Shown here piece after piece: positions 1 to 6,906 of a stretch of 33,044 nucleotides of DNA. The notes beneath the pieces were generated by a model. It was not told the origin of the DNA. It made no database searches and was given only the letters and a program-made list of their open reading frames with translations. The position numbers and the translations under genes were made by a program. Numbering within the stretch: the stretch's first letter is position 1; the number at the start of each line of letters is the position of its first letter. Where the stretch lies: assembly GCA_964219345.1 (NCBI GenBank), contig CAXPPN010000001.1:1-33044 (forward strand), read 5' to 3'. Origin of the DNA: UBA3537 sp964219345. Lineage in GTDB: Bacteria; Bacteroidota; Bacteroidia; Flavobacteriales; Flavobacteriaceae.

Positions 1-21
1 GCCCGCATTACGCTTATACAA

Positions 22-32
22 TGTTGGCGGTA
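22..32 (+). repeat. Inverted repeat, left copy (cassette boundary candidate)
   Basis: TGTTGGCGGTA here is the exact reverse complement of TACCGCCAACA at 945-955. The two copies bracket the nucleotidyltransferase gene. In the gene's own reading direction (minus strand) it is preceded by GTTGGCGGTA and followed by TACCGCCAAC, an arrangement that resembles integron cassettes. The 7-bp core does not fit the classical GTTRRRY consensus, so the cassette reading is inference. Confidence 0.6.
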
Positions 33-38
33 GTTTTT

Positions 39-809
39 TTATTCAATTCTCCTTAATACCCCCTTTAATTTTGCTTCAACTCCAAGATTATCAAAAAGTT
101 TTTCAGTCAATGTTAATGTCTTCTTGAAAGCTGTTTTAATATCTGTCGGATCTAATTCTGATGTTGTCTGCTGAAATAACGAATACCAATATGGATCTAT
201 GTCTTTTTCCAAGCTTTTTGTTGGACTTTCCCAATGTTTGGTTTGGTATGTTTCAATTCTTATTAACCAAAGTAAATATTTTTGAACATTTGATAAGCTT
301 TGGTAAGCGTGAGCAAATTCCTGTCGTTTAATTAAGTTGCTTGTTGTAAGTAAAACATTCAACAATGATTGGCTCAACCACAGGATATTTTCATTTGTTG
401 TTCGATCAGGTACTTTAGTTTTTATTTCTTTGAGCGTGTTAGTCAATAAATCTTCTTTATCTACTAAAATCATCTTGTCAAAGTCGCTAAACTCTACCAA
501 ACCGTCCCACGATTTGATAACTTCCATTTGGTCGTTTGTCAAAAAATGAAACTCCCCCCTTATCATATTTTCAAAAATGGCAACTTCACTTCCATACTCG
601 TTGGTAAAATATAATGCCAAAGGATGAATTTGGCTTACCCAATTTTCAGCGGAAAAATTTTCTTTATCCTTCAAGAAGATGTAGAATTCAATATCTGAAT
701 ATTTGTCCCCTTCATTTTTGGTAAATGACCCGTACATAAATACGGCAGAAATATTTTTATCATTTTGAGCTATTGACTTTGTTTTGTCAATCATTTGTAA
801 CTGTGTCAT
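39..809 (-). CDS. Lincosamide nucleotidyltransferase-like protein (Lnu(B)/Lnu(F) family)
   Basis: This is a 256-residue nucleotidyltransferase-fold protein. Residues 24-45 (FMYGSFTKNEGDKYSDIEFY) carry the GS-x10-DxE signature: Gly27-Ser28, with Asp39 and Glu41 as metal ligands. From memory this stretch closely matches Lnu(B)/Lnu(F)-type enzymes, which transfer AMP from ATP to a hydroxyl of lincomycin or clindamycin. The IRGEFHFL segment further on also fits that family, and the length is normal (about 260-275 residues). ATG is the first start codon and no strong promoter is visible. The flanking 11-bp inverted repeats suggest acquisition as a mobile unit. Actual lincosamide resistance is inferred only; an aminoglycoside-6-adenylyltransferase-like enzyme with another substrate is the alternative. 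Confidence 0.75.
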   Translation of the reverse strand: MTQLQMIDKTKSIAQNDKNISAVFMYGSFTKNEGDKYSDIEFYIFLKDKENFSAENWVSQIHPLALYFTNEYGSEVAIFENMIRGEFHFLTNDQMEVIKSWDGLVEFSDFDKMILVDKEDLLTNTLKEIKTKVPDRTTNENILWLSQSLLNVLLTTSNLIKRQEFAHAYQSLSNVQKYLLWLIRIETYQTKHWESPTKSLEKDIDPYWYSLFQQTTSELDPTDIKTAFKKTLTLTEKLFDNLGVEAKLKGVLRRIE

Positions 810-944
810 TTTCTAATTTTTTAATATTAACAATCGCCCTTTCTACTTTGCGTATTAAAGGATATTTCAATTCTTATTCTATCTTACAGTTACTTATAGC
901 TTCATTTTCTTGAATGTTTTTCGTTGTTAATTGTTTCTTCAAAT

Positions 945-955
945 TACCGCCAACA
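945..955 (+). repeat. Inverted repeat, right copy (cassette boundary candidate)
   Basis: TACCGCCAACA is the inverted partner of 22-32. On the minus strand it lies just after the stop codon of the small lipoprotein gene and about 135 bp before the start of the nucleotidyltransferase gene, i.e. between two genes pointing the same way. Confidence 0.6.
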
Positions 956-960
956 AGCCG

Positions 961-1224
961 CTAACCGTTACAAGCCTTGATAAAACCTCCTATAAAGAGC
1001 AATAATACTATTATCCCAATAAGGTTCTCAGAGAAGCTACCATCAATACTGGAATATTTGCCTTTGTGCTTCAAATTTGAAAATAATCCTCCCAAAAATA
1101 TTAACAACATCATTGGGACGCCTATTATAATTGACATTAAAACAAATCCTCCCACCAGAGATTTACAACCTGTTAATCCGAAAACAAGTGGCAGAACTAT
1201 AAGTAATATTTTATTGCGCCTCAC
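961..1224 (-). CDS. Small membrane lipoprotein of unknown function
   Basis: The frame gives 87 residues. It begins with a lipoprotein-type signal (RRNKILLIVLPLVFGLTGC), with lipobox LTGC and Cys20 as acylation site, followed by two hydrophobic stretches (about residues 25-48 and 67-82). The only upstream start is GTG. The opposite strand has an overlapping frame, but its product is rich in Pro, Asn and Ile without domain logic, so the minus-strand gene is preferred. The stop codon is close to the 945-955 repeat, as expected for a cassette gene. I do not recognise the family. Confidence 0.5.
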   Translation of the reverse strand: MRRNKILLIVLPLVFGLTGCKSLVGGFVLMSIIIGVPMMLLIFLGGLFSNLKHKGKYSSIDGSFSENLIGIIVLLLFIGGFIKACNG

Positions 1225-1360
1225 GAGTAAACTGTTGGTTTGGTTATAGGATATTACTAAATTAACTAAATTTATAATTAATTTAAAAAAATCAAATCCT
1301 ATAAATTTTGCTCAAATAGGATAACGTTGGCCTTTCTAATAGTAATTCAAAGATTCATCA

Positions 1361-2044
1361 ATGGAAAACAGGCTTTATCCTAATTGGCAACAATTAAATG
1401 AACAGAATAATCCATTAACAGATGGTGAAAGAGCATTGATTCAATATTTGGATAATCACTTACCTAAAGACCCAAATTGGAAAAAAGAACAAGGGCTTAA
1501 AAATTATAATGGGTGGTTAATTTTTGCACAGCCATTTTTGAACGGAGCAAGACCAGATATAATCATTTTTAATCCTTACGTTGGAATTGTTATTTATGAA
1601 GTCAAAGATTGGAACTTAGATAATTATGAATGGAAAAAAAATTCTGGTCTTACGGTTAATGATGGTCGAGGTACACATTCCATTAAAAGTCCAATTGACC
1701 AAGTTGAACATTACAAAGAAAAATTAATTGGACAATTAGTTCCAAACATTGGAGAATCAATTGACCGAAATGAGAAAAATTTTGGTCTAATTAAAACAGG
1801 TGTTTATTTCCACAAAGCAAGGACAGAGAATTGCAGAGAAAAATTAGGTGCTAAAATTAAAGATTTTAGATATTTCCCATTTTTTGGATATGATAGCTTA
1901 GTTGAAAGTAGATTAAAAGAGATTGTTCCTGATGTTCAAATTAGTAATAGCAGATATTGGAATAAAAATTGGAATGAAGATGTCTTATTTTGGTTGATAC
2001 CACCTTTCCATAGCATTGAACAAGGTTTCAATCAAGTTAAATGA
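1361..2044 (+). pseudogene. NERD nuclease domain, probable 5' remnant of a NERD-helicase gene
   Basis: This 227-residue frame has the nuclease-related (NERD) domain: GARPDIIIFNPYVGIVIYEVKDW at residues 61-83 gives the D...ExK core of the PD-(D/E)xK fold. It ends with WLIPPFHSIEQGFNQVK. In full-length NERD proteins, as I recall them, a PPFHxIEQG stretch leads directly into a UvrD/Rep-type helicase with an RVKGVAGSGKT Walker A. Here the frame stops eight codons after PPFHSIEQG and no helicase follows in any frame. The most likely reading is truncation by the neighbouring element; a stand-alone NERD nuclease is the alternative. It overlaps the next gene's TTG start by 29 bp. Confidence 0.65.
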
Positions 2045-3779
2045 TCGTGAAGATCAGTATGAGGCATTTTTTGCTAATCTCGGATTAGCTAAAATTCCAA
2101 TTTCCGATGATGTAGTTAGAGAGCATCCCAAACTCCTTTCAAGCGGAGTATGGTGTATTCTTACAATGGGTTATGTAACAACTGATGAAAAGAAAGCCAC
2201 ACCATGGGTGGTTGAACAAATTAAACCAATTCAGATTTCTAATATTGATATTGAAGAGTTTAAGTCTGTCAGGAGAAGTTTTACAACCGAGGAATGGATT
2301 GATCTACTTCTTCAAACCATGGGGTTAAACCCTGACGAGTTTACAAGAAGATCGAAACTCCTTCAGATTACTCGTCTTGTACCTTTTGTAGAGAACAACT
2401 ATAATCTTATCGAATTAGGACCCAAAGGAACAGGGAAGTCACATGTATTTTCAGAACTATCCCCCCACGGAATTTTAATTTCAGGTGGAGAGGTTTCTAA
2501 AGCTAAATTATTCGTTAATAATAGTTCTGGAGAAATTGGACTTGTGGGATATTGGGATGTTGTGGCTTACGATGAATTTGCCGGGAAGACAAAAAGAACT
2601 GACAGAGGTCTTGTAGATATTATGAAGAACTACATGGCTAATAAGTCTTTCTCTCGAGGTACTGAGGTTTATGGGGCTTCTGCATCTATGGTCTTTGTAG
2701 GAAATACTGATCACTCAGTTCCCTACATGTTAAGACATAGTGATCTTTTTGATGCACTTCCTAAAGACTATTACGACACCGCCTTTTTGGATAGAATGCA
2801 CGCTTATTTACCAGGTTGGGAGGTTCAGAAACTCAGAAATGACATGTTCTCTTCAGACTATGGATTTATTGTTGACTATTTGGCAGAGGTTCTAAAGGAA
2901 CTTAGGAAAGAGGACAGAACGAATGATTTTTCTGAATTTTTCGAATTGTCTGACACTATAACTACCAGGGATAAGACTTCAATTGCTAAAACTTATGCAG
3001 GTCTTTCCAAAGTCATATATCCAAACGGAAGATTGACTCTTAACGAAGCCAAAGAATTATTGGACTTCTCAATTGAATGTAGAAAGAGGGTTAAGGAACA
3101 ACTTCGAAAAATGGATGAAACCTTCGAAAAGGTTGATTTCAGTTATTCAATTGGCGATGATGATGAGAAGTTTGAAATAAAAACACTTGAAGAGATAGAG
3201 TATGGAGATCTAATAGAACAACAAGAGATGGAGTCGGATGTAGAGGTAAACATTCAAACCCCTGAGATCAGACTTCAACAAAATGAAACACCATTAAGGG
3301 ATCTTCTAAATGAAGGACAAAAGATCATTCGAGATAATCAATCGGGTATTTCTTATGATAATTTATTTGGTGCTTATCTGTTGGATGCCACAAAAATTAA
3401 ATTGGTTGATCCATACATAAGACTCCCATATCAATTGAGAAATTTTATGGAGTTTGTTCGTTTAGTTTCTGAGAAAAAAGATCCGCTGAAAGAGGTTGAG
3501 TTACACCTTATCACCACCAATAGTGAGGAATATTTAGAGGGTATAAAGGAAAAGTTTGACCAAATGATCTATTCGTTAGAATCCATGGGTATCAACTTTA
3601 CATACGAATTTGATGATTTTATTCATGACCGATCAATACAAATGGATAATGGATGGAAGATTGTTCTTGGAAGAGGATTGGACATCTGGCAAAAAACAGG
3701 AGGTTACGCTGATATCACTGATTACATTCAAGAACGCAGATTGTGTAAGGCGTGTGAAATCACGTTCGTCAAACAGTAA
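2016..3779 (+). CDS. BrxL-like AAA+ ATPase with C-terminal MIT_C-like domain
   Basis: The protein has 587 residues. The ATPase core follows the BREX Lon-like protein BrxL: NYNLIELGPKGTGKSHVFSE with Walker A at 135-142, LISGGEVSKAKLF at 154-166, GLVGYWDVVAYDEFAG with Walker B Asp186-Glu187, SMVFVGN sensor at 224-230, and FLDRMHAYLPGW at 257-268. From about 445 the usual Lon-type protease tail is absent. Instead the stretch IHDRSIQMDNGWKIVLGRGL (536-555) matches, from memory, the MIT_C phospholipase-D-like domain of MITD1. No other BREX genes (brxA, B, C, pglX, pglZ) are nearby. The start is uncertain: TTG at 2016 overlaps the NERD remnant and the next in-frame Met is residue 51, so the N-terminus may have been altered at the junction. 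A DNA-binding or anti-phage ATPase is inferred. Confidence 0.75.
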   Translation: MNKVSIKLNDREDQYEAFFANLGLAKIPISDDVVREHPKLLSSGVWCILTMGYVTTDEKKATPWVVEQIKPIQISNIDIEEFKSVRRSFTTEEWIDLLLQTMGLNPDEFTRRSKLLQITRLVPFVENNYNLIELGPKGTGKSHVFSELSPHGILISGGEVSKAKLFVNNSSGEIGLVGYWDVVAYDEFAGKTKRTDRGLVDIMKNYMANKSFSRGTEVYGASASMVFVGNTDHSVPYMLRHSDLFDALPKDYYDTAFLDRMHAYLPGWEVQKLRNDMFSSDYGFIVDYLAEVLKELRKEDRTNDFSEFFELSDTITTRDKTSIAKTYAGLSKVIYPNGRLTLNEAKELLDFSIECRKRVKEQLRKMDETFEKVDFSYSIGDDDEKFEIKTLEEIEYGDLIEQQEMESDVEVNIQTPEIRLQQNETPLRDLLNEGQKIIRDNQSGISYDNLFGAYLLDATKIKLVDPYIRLPYQLRNFMEFVRLVSEKKDPLKEVELHLITTNSEEYLEGIKEKFDQMIYSLESMGINFTYEFDDFIHDRSIQMDNGWKIVLGRGLDIWQKTGGYADITDYIQERRLCKACEITFVKQ

Positions 3780-3976
3780 CACATTCTGATTTTTAGAGAA
3801 ATTTTGCCAAAATTTTTAAACGTGATTTTCAGATGCGTTCAAGTTTCACAAAAAAATTGGGAAAATTTTCGCTCAGGGCATTGAGGTAAAGTTCATACCC
3901 ATATATATGTATATATAGAGGGCGGATACCTGGCAGGTCCTCCTTCAGGGATCTCCTCCACGGGGGACCCACTGTC

Positions 3977-3990
3977 AATTCTAATTGGCA
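3977..3990 (+). repeat. 14-bp direct repeat, copy 1
   Basis: AATTCTAATTGGCA is repeated exactly and in the same direction at 5395-5408. This copy sits in a near-palindrome, TGTCAATT-CT-AATTGGCA, with one mismatched pair. Confidence 0.7.
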
Positions 3991-4169
3991 AAGTGAAATA
4001 TTAATTTTCTATTATAATTCAAATACTCTTGCCGAGAAGAATTCTCCCGATCTGAGGGTGGAATCATTTCAGGTCACCATTTTAATCTTTCATTTTTTGA
4101 ATTACACCTAAAAGTGTCTCAAAAGAATAATCGTAGCAAAAAATTAGCATTAATTATTCCGGGGCCTTG

Positions 4170-4186
4170 ATTTTACGCTGTAAAAT
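4170..4186. repeat. Inverted repeat upstream of resolvase gene
   Basis: ATTTTAC-GCT-GTAAAAT is a perfect 7-bp inverted repeat with a 3-base centre, 38 bp before the resolvase start codon. It is a candidate recombinase-binding (res/operator) site, since small serine resolvases often bind next to their own gene. The role is inferred from position. Confidence 0.45.
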
Positions 4187-4223
4187 AGCATCAGAGAAAC
4201 CCAAAGGATTAAAATGACACGCT

Positions 4224-4856
4224 ATGATAAACGCAGTGATTTATTCGCGAGTTAGTTCAGAGTCTGAACGACAAGACACAGAGAGGCAAACTAAGGAGTT
4301 GATTACTTATGCTCAACGAGTGGGTTATAATGTAGTTGAAATCTATGAAGAAAAGGTTAGTGGCTTCAAGAAGAATGAAGATAGACCTGTTTTCACAAAG
4401 ATGTTGGATGATATAAGTGTTAATCGAATTGATAAAGTGTTGGTATGGGAACTGAGTCGAATAGGTCGTTCTGTACTTCAATCTCTTCAAAATATTCAGA
4501 CGTTACATGATATGGGAGTCGGTCTCTATATCAAGAACTTCAATCTTGAGACACTTAATGATGACAAGTCTCCTAATAGTCTCTCAATGTTTATGGTTCA
4601 AATATTGTTTAGCGTAGCGGCCATGGAATCCAAAATGACTCAGTCTCGATTAGAGTCCGGATATAGAAACCATATAAAGAAACACGGATCAAAAAGCGTG
4701 GGAAGAAAGATGGGTAGTATCGATAAAGATGAAACAATCCTAGAACGACACTCCGATGTAGTCAAGTTATTAAAGAGAAATATCTCGATAAGAAATGTAG
4801 CTGCAATAACAAATAAGTCTACAAATACGATTATGAAAGTCAAAAAACTCATTTAG
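4224..4856 (+). CDS. Small serine recombinase (resolvase/invertase family)
   Basis: The 210-residue length is normal for resolvases. The catalytic domain starts NAVIYSRVSS with the nucleophilic Ser in YSRVS (Ser9), followed by RQTKELITYAQRVGY, and VLVWELSRIGRS (73-84) carries the conserved Arg of the family. FSVAAMESKMTQSR begins the long E helix. The C-terminal 45 residues (SDVVKLLKRNISIRNVAAITNKSTNTIMKVKK) form the helix-turn-helix. It probably resolves dimers or inverts DNA within the element; integration is better assigned to the large recombinase at 10586. ATG start. The next gene follows after 4 bp, so the two may be co-transcribed. Confidence 0.9.
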   Translation: MINAVIYSRVSSESERQDTERQTKELITYAQRVGYNVVEIYEEKVSGFKKNEDRPVFTKMLDDISVNRIDKVLVWELSRIGRSVLQSLQNIQTLHDMGVGLYIKNFNLETLNDDKSPNSLSMFMVQILFSVAAMESKMTQSRLESGYRNHIKKHGSKSVGRKMGSIDKDETILERHSDVVKLLKRNISIRNVAAITNKSTNTIMKVKKLI

Positions 4857-4860
4857 TACT

Positions 4861-5322
4861 TTGGAGATTGTAGGATACATATGTATTGGTTATGTGATTT
4901 TAAGAATTCTTGGTTGGGGCATTGATTTATTCTCCCCCTCCGATGAGATTTCAGTTGAAGAACTAGTTAAAGACGTCATTGATTGGTGTAGGGAGATCTA
5001 TCCTGCCAATAAGAAGTTTCCTCAAGTAATCATATCTAAGAGTAAATCAAAGTATATGGGGACTTATGATTTTTATTCAAATACGATCACAATATATCTA
5101 GGACATCACATTGATTGGAAGGGTAATGTAATACGTGACTCCATTATTTCCACAACCATACATGAGTATTTCCACTTATACCTTCAAAATAGTGAAAGTA
5201 AGATTTCTCGATATATTCAAACAAAAAGTGCATGGGGTGACTCAGGCCCACATGAATGGATTAATGAGGCTATGGAAGAAAAACTCACTCCTATTTATAT
5301 CGAAATGAGATTAAAAAAATGA
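4861..5322 (+). CDS. Membrane-anchored HExxH zinc metallopeptidase-like protein
   Basis: The protein has 153 residues. Residues 3-24 (IVGYICIGYVILRILGWGIDLF) are a hydrophobic anchor, followed by a short soluble domain. IISTTIHEYFHLYLQ contains the zinc-binding HEYFH at 101-105. Further on, HEWINEAMEE (131-140) could supply the third, glutamate ligand of a gluzincin. The start is non-ATG: the frame opens after a stop at 4855 and TTG at 4861 is the first usable start, 4 bp after the resolvase. I do not recognise the family. A short M78-like or SprT-like peptidase is possible, and its substrate is unknown. Confidence 0.6.
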   Translation: MEIVGYICIGYVILRILGWGIDLFSPSDEISVEELVKDVIDWCREIYPANKKFPQVIISKSKSKYMGTYDFYSNTITIYLGHHIDWKGNVIRDSIISTTIHEYFHLYLQNSESKISRYIQTKSAWGDSGPHEWINEAMEEKLTPIYIEMRLKK

Positions 5323-5394
5323 TGATTATTTGAAAAAGGGATCAATCCCCAACGAGTTTTATGCCGACTAAATTTCAAACAGATCTGACGGATA

Positions 5395-5408
5395 AATTCT
5401 AATTGGCA
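5395..5408 (+). repeat. 14-bp direct repeat, copy 2
   Basis: AATTCTAATTGGCA is identical to 3977-3990. The two copies flank the resolvase and metallopeptidase genes, 1,418 bp apart. Confidence 0.7.
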
Positions 5409-5434
5409 CTATCCCCAACAAGAAATTTTCAGAT

Positions 5435-5632
5435 TCATTTTCCTAATGAGTCGATCCACTCTTCGATGTCAATTTTACGGCAGTTTTTTGGGTAACCAAT
5501 TTCGATGGATCTCTGAATTGATTCTCTAATAAAATCCGATTTAGACTTTCGTTCCTTTACCAGGGTTTCTAATAGTTTTAGGTATTGATTTTTGTCGATT
5601 CTTAGAGTTAACATTACATCCTTGTTGTTCAT
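5435..5632 (-). CDS. Ribbon-helix-helix (Arc/CopG-type) regulator
   Basis: The protein has 65 residues. DVMLTLRIDKNQYLKLLETL (5-24) forms the beta strand and first helix. KSKSDFIRESIQRSIEIG (29-46) is the second helix, with the S-x-FIRE pattern usual in CopG/Arc/omega repressors. It stands alone on the minus strand inside the element. A 13-bp palindrome 19 bp before the start codon is a plausible self-operator. It could also be the antitoxin or copy-control type of RHH protein, but no toxin gene adjoins it. Confidence 0.7.
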   Translation of the reverse strand: MNNKDVMLTLRIDKNQYLKLLETLVKERKSKSDFIRESIQRSIEIGYPKNCRKIDIEEWIDSLGK

Positions 5633-5650
5633 AATTACTTTATCTATAAA

Positions 5651-5663
5651 TATGTATTACATA
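5651..5663. promoter_or_regulatory. Palindromic operator candidate upstream of RHH gene
   Basis: TATGTA-T-TACATA is a perfect 13-bp palindrome 19 bp before the RHH start codon (minus strand) and just upstream of the divergent promoter at 5677-5708. Its position lets one dimeric regulator control both directions. This is inference from symmetry and position. Confidence 0.4.
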
Positions 5664-5676
5664 AGGAAAGGACAAA

Positions 5677-5708
5677 TTTGAATGTGATTATTTAGTTTGC
5701 TACCTTTA
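5677..5708 (+). promoter_or_regulatory. Bacteroidota-type promoter for the zinc-ribbon gene
   Basis: TTTG at 5677-5680, a 20-bp spacer, then TACCTTTA at 5701-5708. This is one base off the TAnnTTTG -7 element. Transcription would start about 20 bp before the TTG start at 5734, supporting that start. Confidence 0.5.
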
Positions 5709-5733
5709 ACCTAAGGCAAATTATAAAGTCTGT

Positions 5734-6819
5734 TTGAAGGTTAATATTGTATATCTAAACACCGAGGAACGAGAAAACATATCTGAAGTAGTTGATATGT
5801 TTTCATTAGATAAAGGTCCCTTGAAATTCGAATTACTCGAGGTTATAACTTATGCCTCATACTTTCAATTCTATAAACAATTAAAAAAGATATCCCTTGA
5901 TGACCTCAATACTCTTTCTGATGAGATTAGAGAAGATTTTAGACTAAATAAGGATGATTACATAGTAATAGTCACCTCTAAATCACTTGAAACACCCACC
6001 TCTGCGTTTCAATCACCTAAAGAATGGTATAGTTTTCACTATCATCGCAATGTAATTGTAAAATCAGGGGGTTGGAAAGACATTACAGAGGGAAAACCCT
6101 ATCTCGGCATAGCTCATCAAATCATAGAAAATCTATTTCAAAATCTTGGCAAATTTGATTTGTACTCAATGAAGTTTGAGGATTGGATCCATAAAGAGCC
6201 AGAGATATGTATAAACGACTTCTGCGAAAAACCAAATGAAACAAAGGGCAAGATTAGGTCAGGTTACATATGTCAAACTTGTACCCAATCTGCGTTGAGT
6301 TTCACCTCCAATGATTATATTATTCAAATCAAGAACATCTTAACTCGAATCAGTAATCGACTAAGAGAAAACTACGTATTTAACTTTACTCCTGATCAAC
6401 TTCGAGTCGAAGTATCGGAAGACTACTCAATCAGTATTGGGGGGCAAAAAATTGACTTTGGACGTAAGGGAAAGAGAGCTCATGTGATTTATCTTTTCTA
6501 TTTAATAAACAACCATTTGGGAATTGGAAAAAGAGATCTGTCGGATAATGGCAAAGCACGATCCAAATTCATTGGGTTGTATAATCACATCTATAAAAAG
6601 ATATATGATGACGAGATCAAGAGTTATATCACGAGTATAACCTCAGTTCACTCACGTATTTCTACGCTTCTCAAGAATACTCTAACTATTGAATCACTTG
6701 CCCACAAATACGGATTTAGTTCTAAAAAGATAGATCAAGACGTCTCAGTTTATTCGATTGAGGTTTCAAAAGAACATCTGATTTACCCCTCAGAATTGGA
6801 GGCGTTTATTCTACAATAA
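5734..6819 (+). CDS. Unknown protein with central zinc ribbon
   Basis: The protein has 361 residues; its start is TTG, placed just after a recognisable promoter. Residues 1-155 form an alpha/beta domain with WYSFHYHRNVIVKSGGW (98-114) and LGIAHQIIENLFQNLG (124-139), reminiscent of a metallopeptidase helix whose zinc ligands are incomplete. A zinc ribbon follows: Cys159 and Cys164, then Cys180 and Cys183, in the context CINDFC...GYICQTC. The C-terminal half (about 235-361) looks like a winged-helix or polymerase-accessory type alpha/beta region, without a firm match. I recall proteins with a similar C-NDFC...KLR--IC--C layout in bacterial defence and mobile loci but cannot name the family. Confidence 0.65.
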   Translation: MKVNIVYLNTEERENISEVVDMFSLDKGPLKFELLEVITYASYFQFYKQLKKISLDDLNTLSDEIREDFRLNKDDYIVIVTSKSLETPTSAFQSPKEWYSFHYHRNVIVKSGGWKDITEGKPYLGIAHQIIENLFQNLGKFDLYSMKFEDWIHKEPEICINDFCEKPNETKGKIRSGYICQTCTQSALSFTSNDYIIQIKNILTRISNRLRENYVFNFTPDQLRVEVSEDYSISIGGQKIDFGRKGKRAHVIYLFYLINNHLGIGKRDLSDNGKARSKFIGLYNHIYKKIYDDEIKSYITSITSVHSRISTLLKNTLTIESLAHKYGFSSKKIDQDVSVYSIEVSKEHLIYPSELEAFILQ

Positions 6820-6831
6820 TTCCCTCCTTCC

Positions 6832-6851
6832 CAATCGCAGCGCTGCGATTG
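6832..6851. promoter_or_regulatory. Perfect 20-bp palindrome before the ParB-methyltransferase gene
   Basis: CAATCGCAGCGCTGCGATTG is perfectly self-complementary. It is GC-rich in an AT-rich gap and is followed by a -35/-10-like pair. As RNA it could act as a hairpin ending the upstream gene, but there is no T-run directly after it. As DNA it could be an operator or a parS-like site for the ParB-type domain encoded next door. Confidence 0.5.
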
Positions 6852-6862
6852 AGGTATACGTT

Positions 6863-6891
6863 TCGACATATCAATTTCTTCGTGGTATAAT
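6863..6891 (+). promoter_or_regulatory. Sigma70-like promoter candidate
   Basis: TCGACA at 6863-6868, a 17-bp spacer and TATAAT at 6886-6891. This fits the general sigma70 pattern rather than the Bacteroidota TAnnTTTG type. The ATG of the next gene lies 16 bp downstream. Confidence 0.35.
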
Positions 6892-6906
6892 TTAAAATTT
6901 TATATC

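Larger units (their letters stand above)
3780..4223. other. Non-coding region with several inverted repeats upstream of the resolvase
   Basis: This 444-bp gap has no convincing gene. It is AT-rich apart from a GC-rich patch at about 3930-3975, where GGTCCTCC can pair with GGGGGACC across roughly 18 bases (one T.G pair). An AT palindromic run (catatatatgtatatata) precedes it. GAGAA-GAA-TTCTC lies near 4035-4047 and a 7-bp inverted repeat at 4170-4186. It could hold a resolution site, a replication or transfer origin, or a small RNA; the sequence alone does not decide. Confidence 0.5.

Noticed and set aside
977..1249. 90-codon plus-strand frame opposite the small lipoprotein gene
   Set aside because: Its product lacks any signal, domain or membrane logic, while the minus-strand frame has a clear lipobox.
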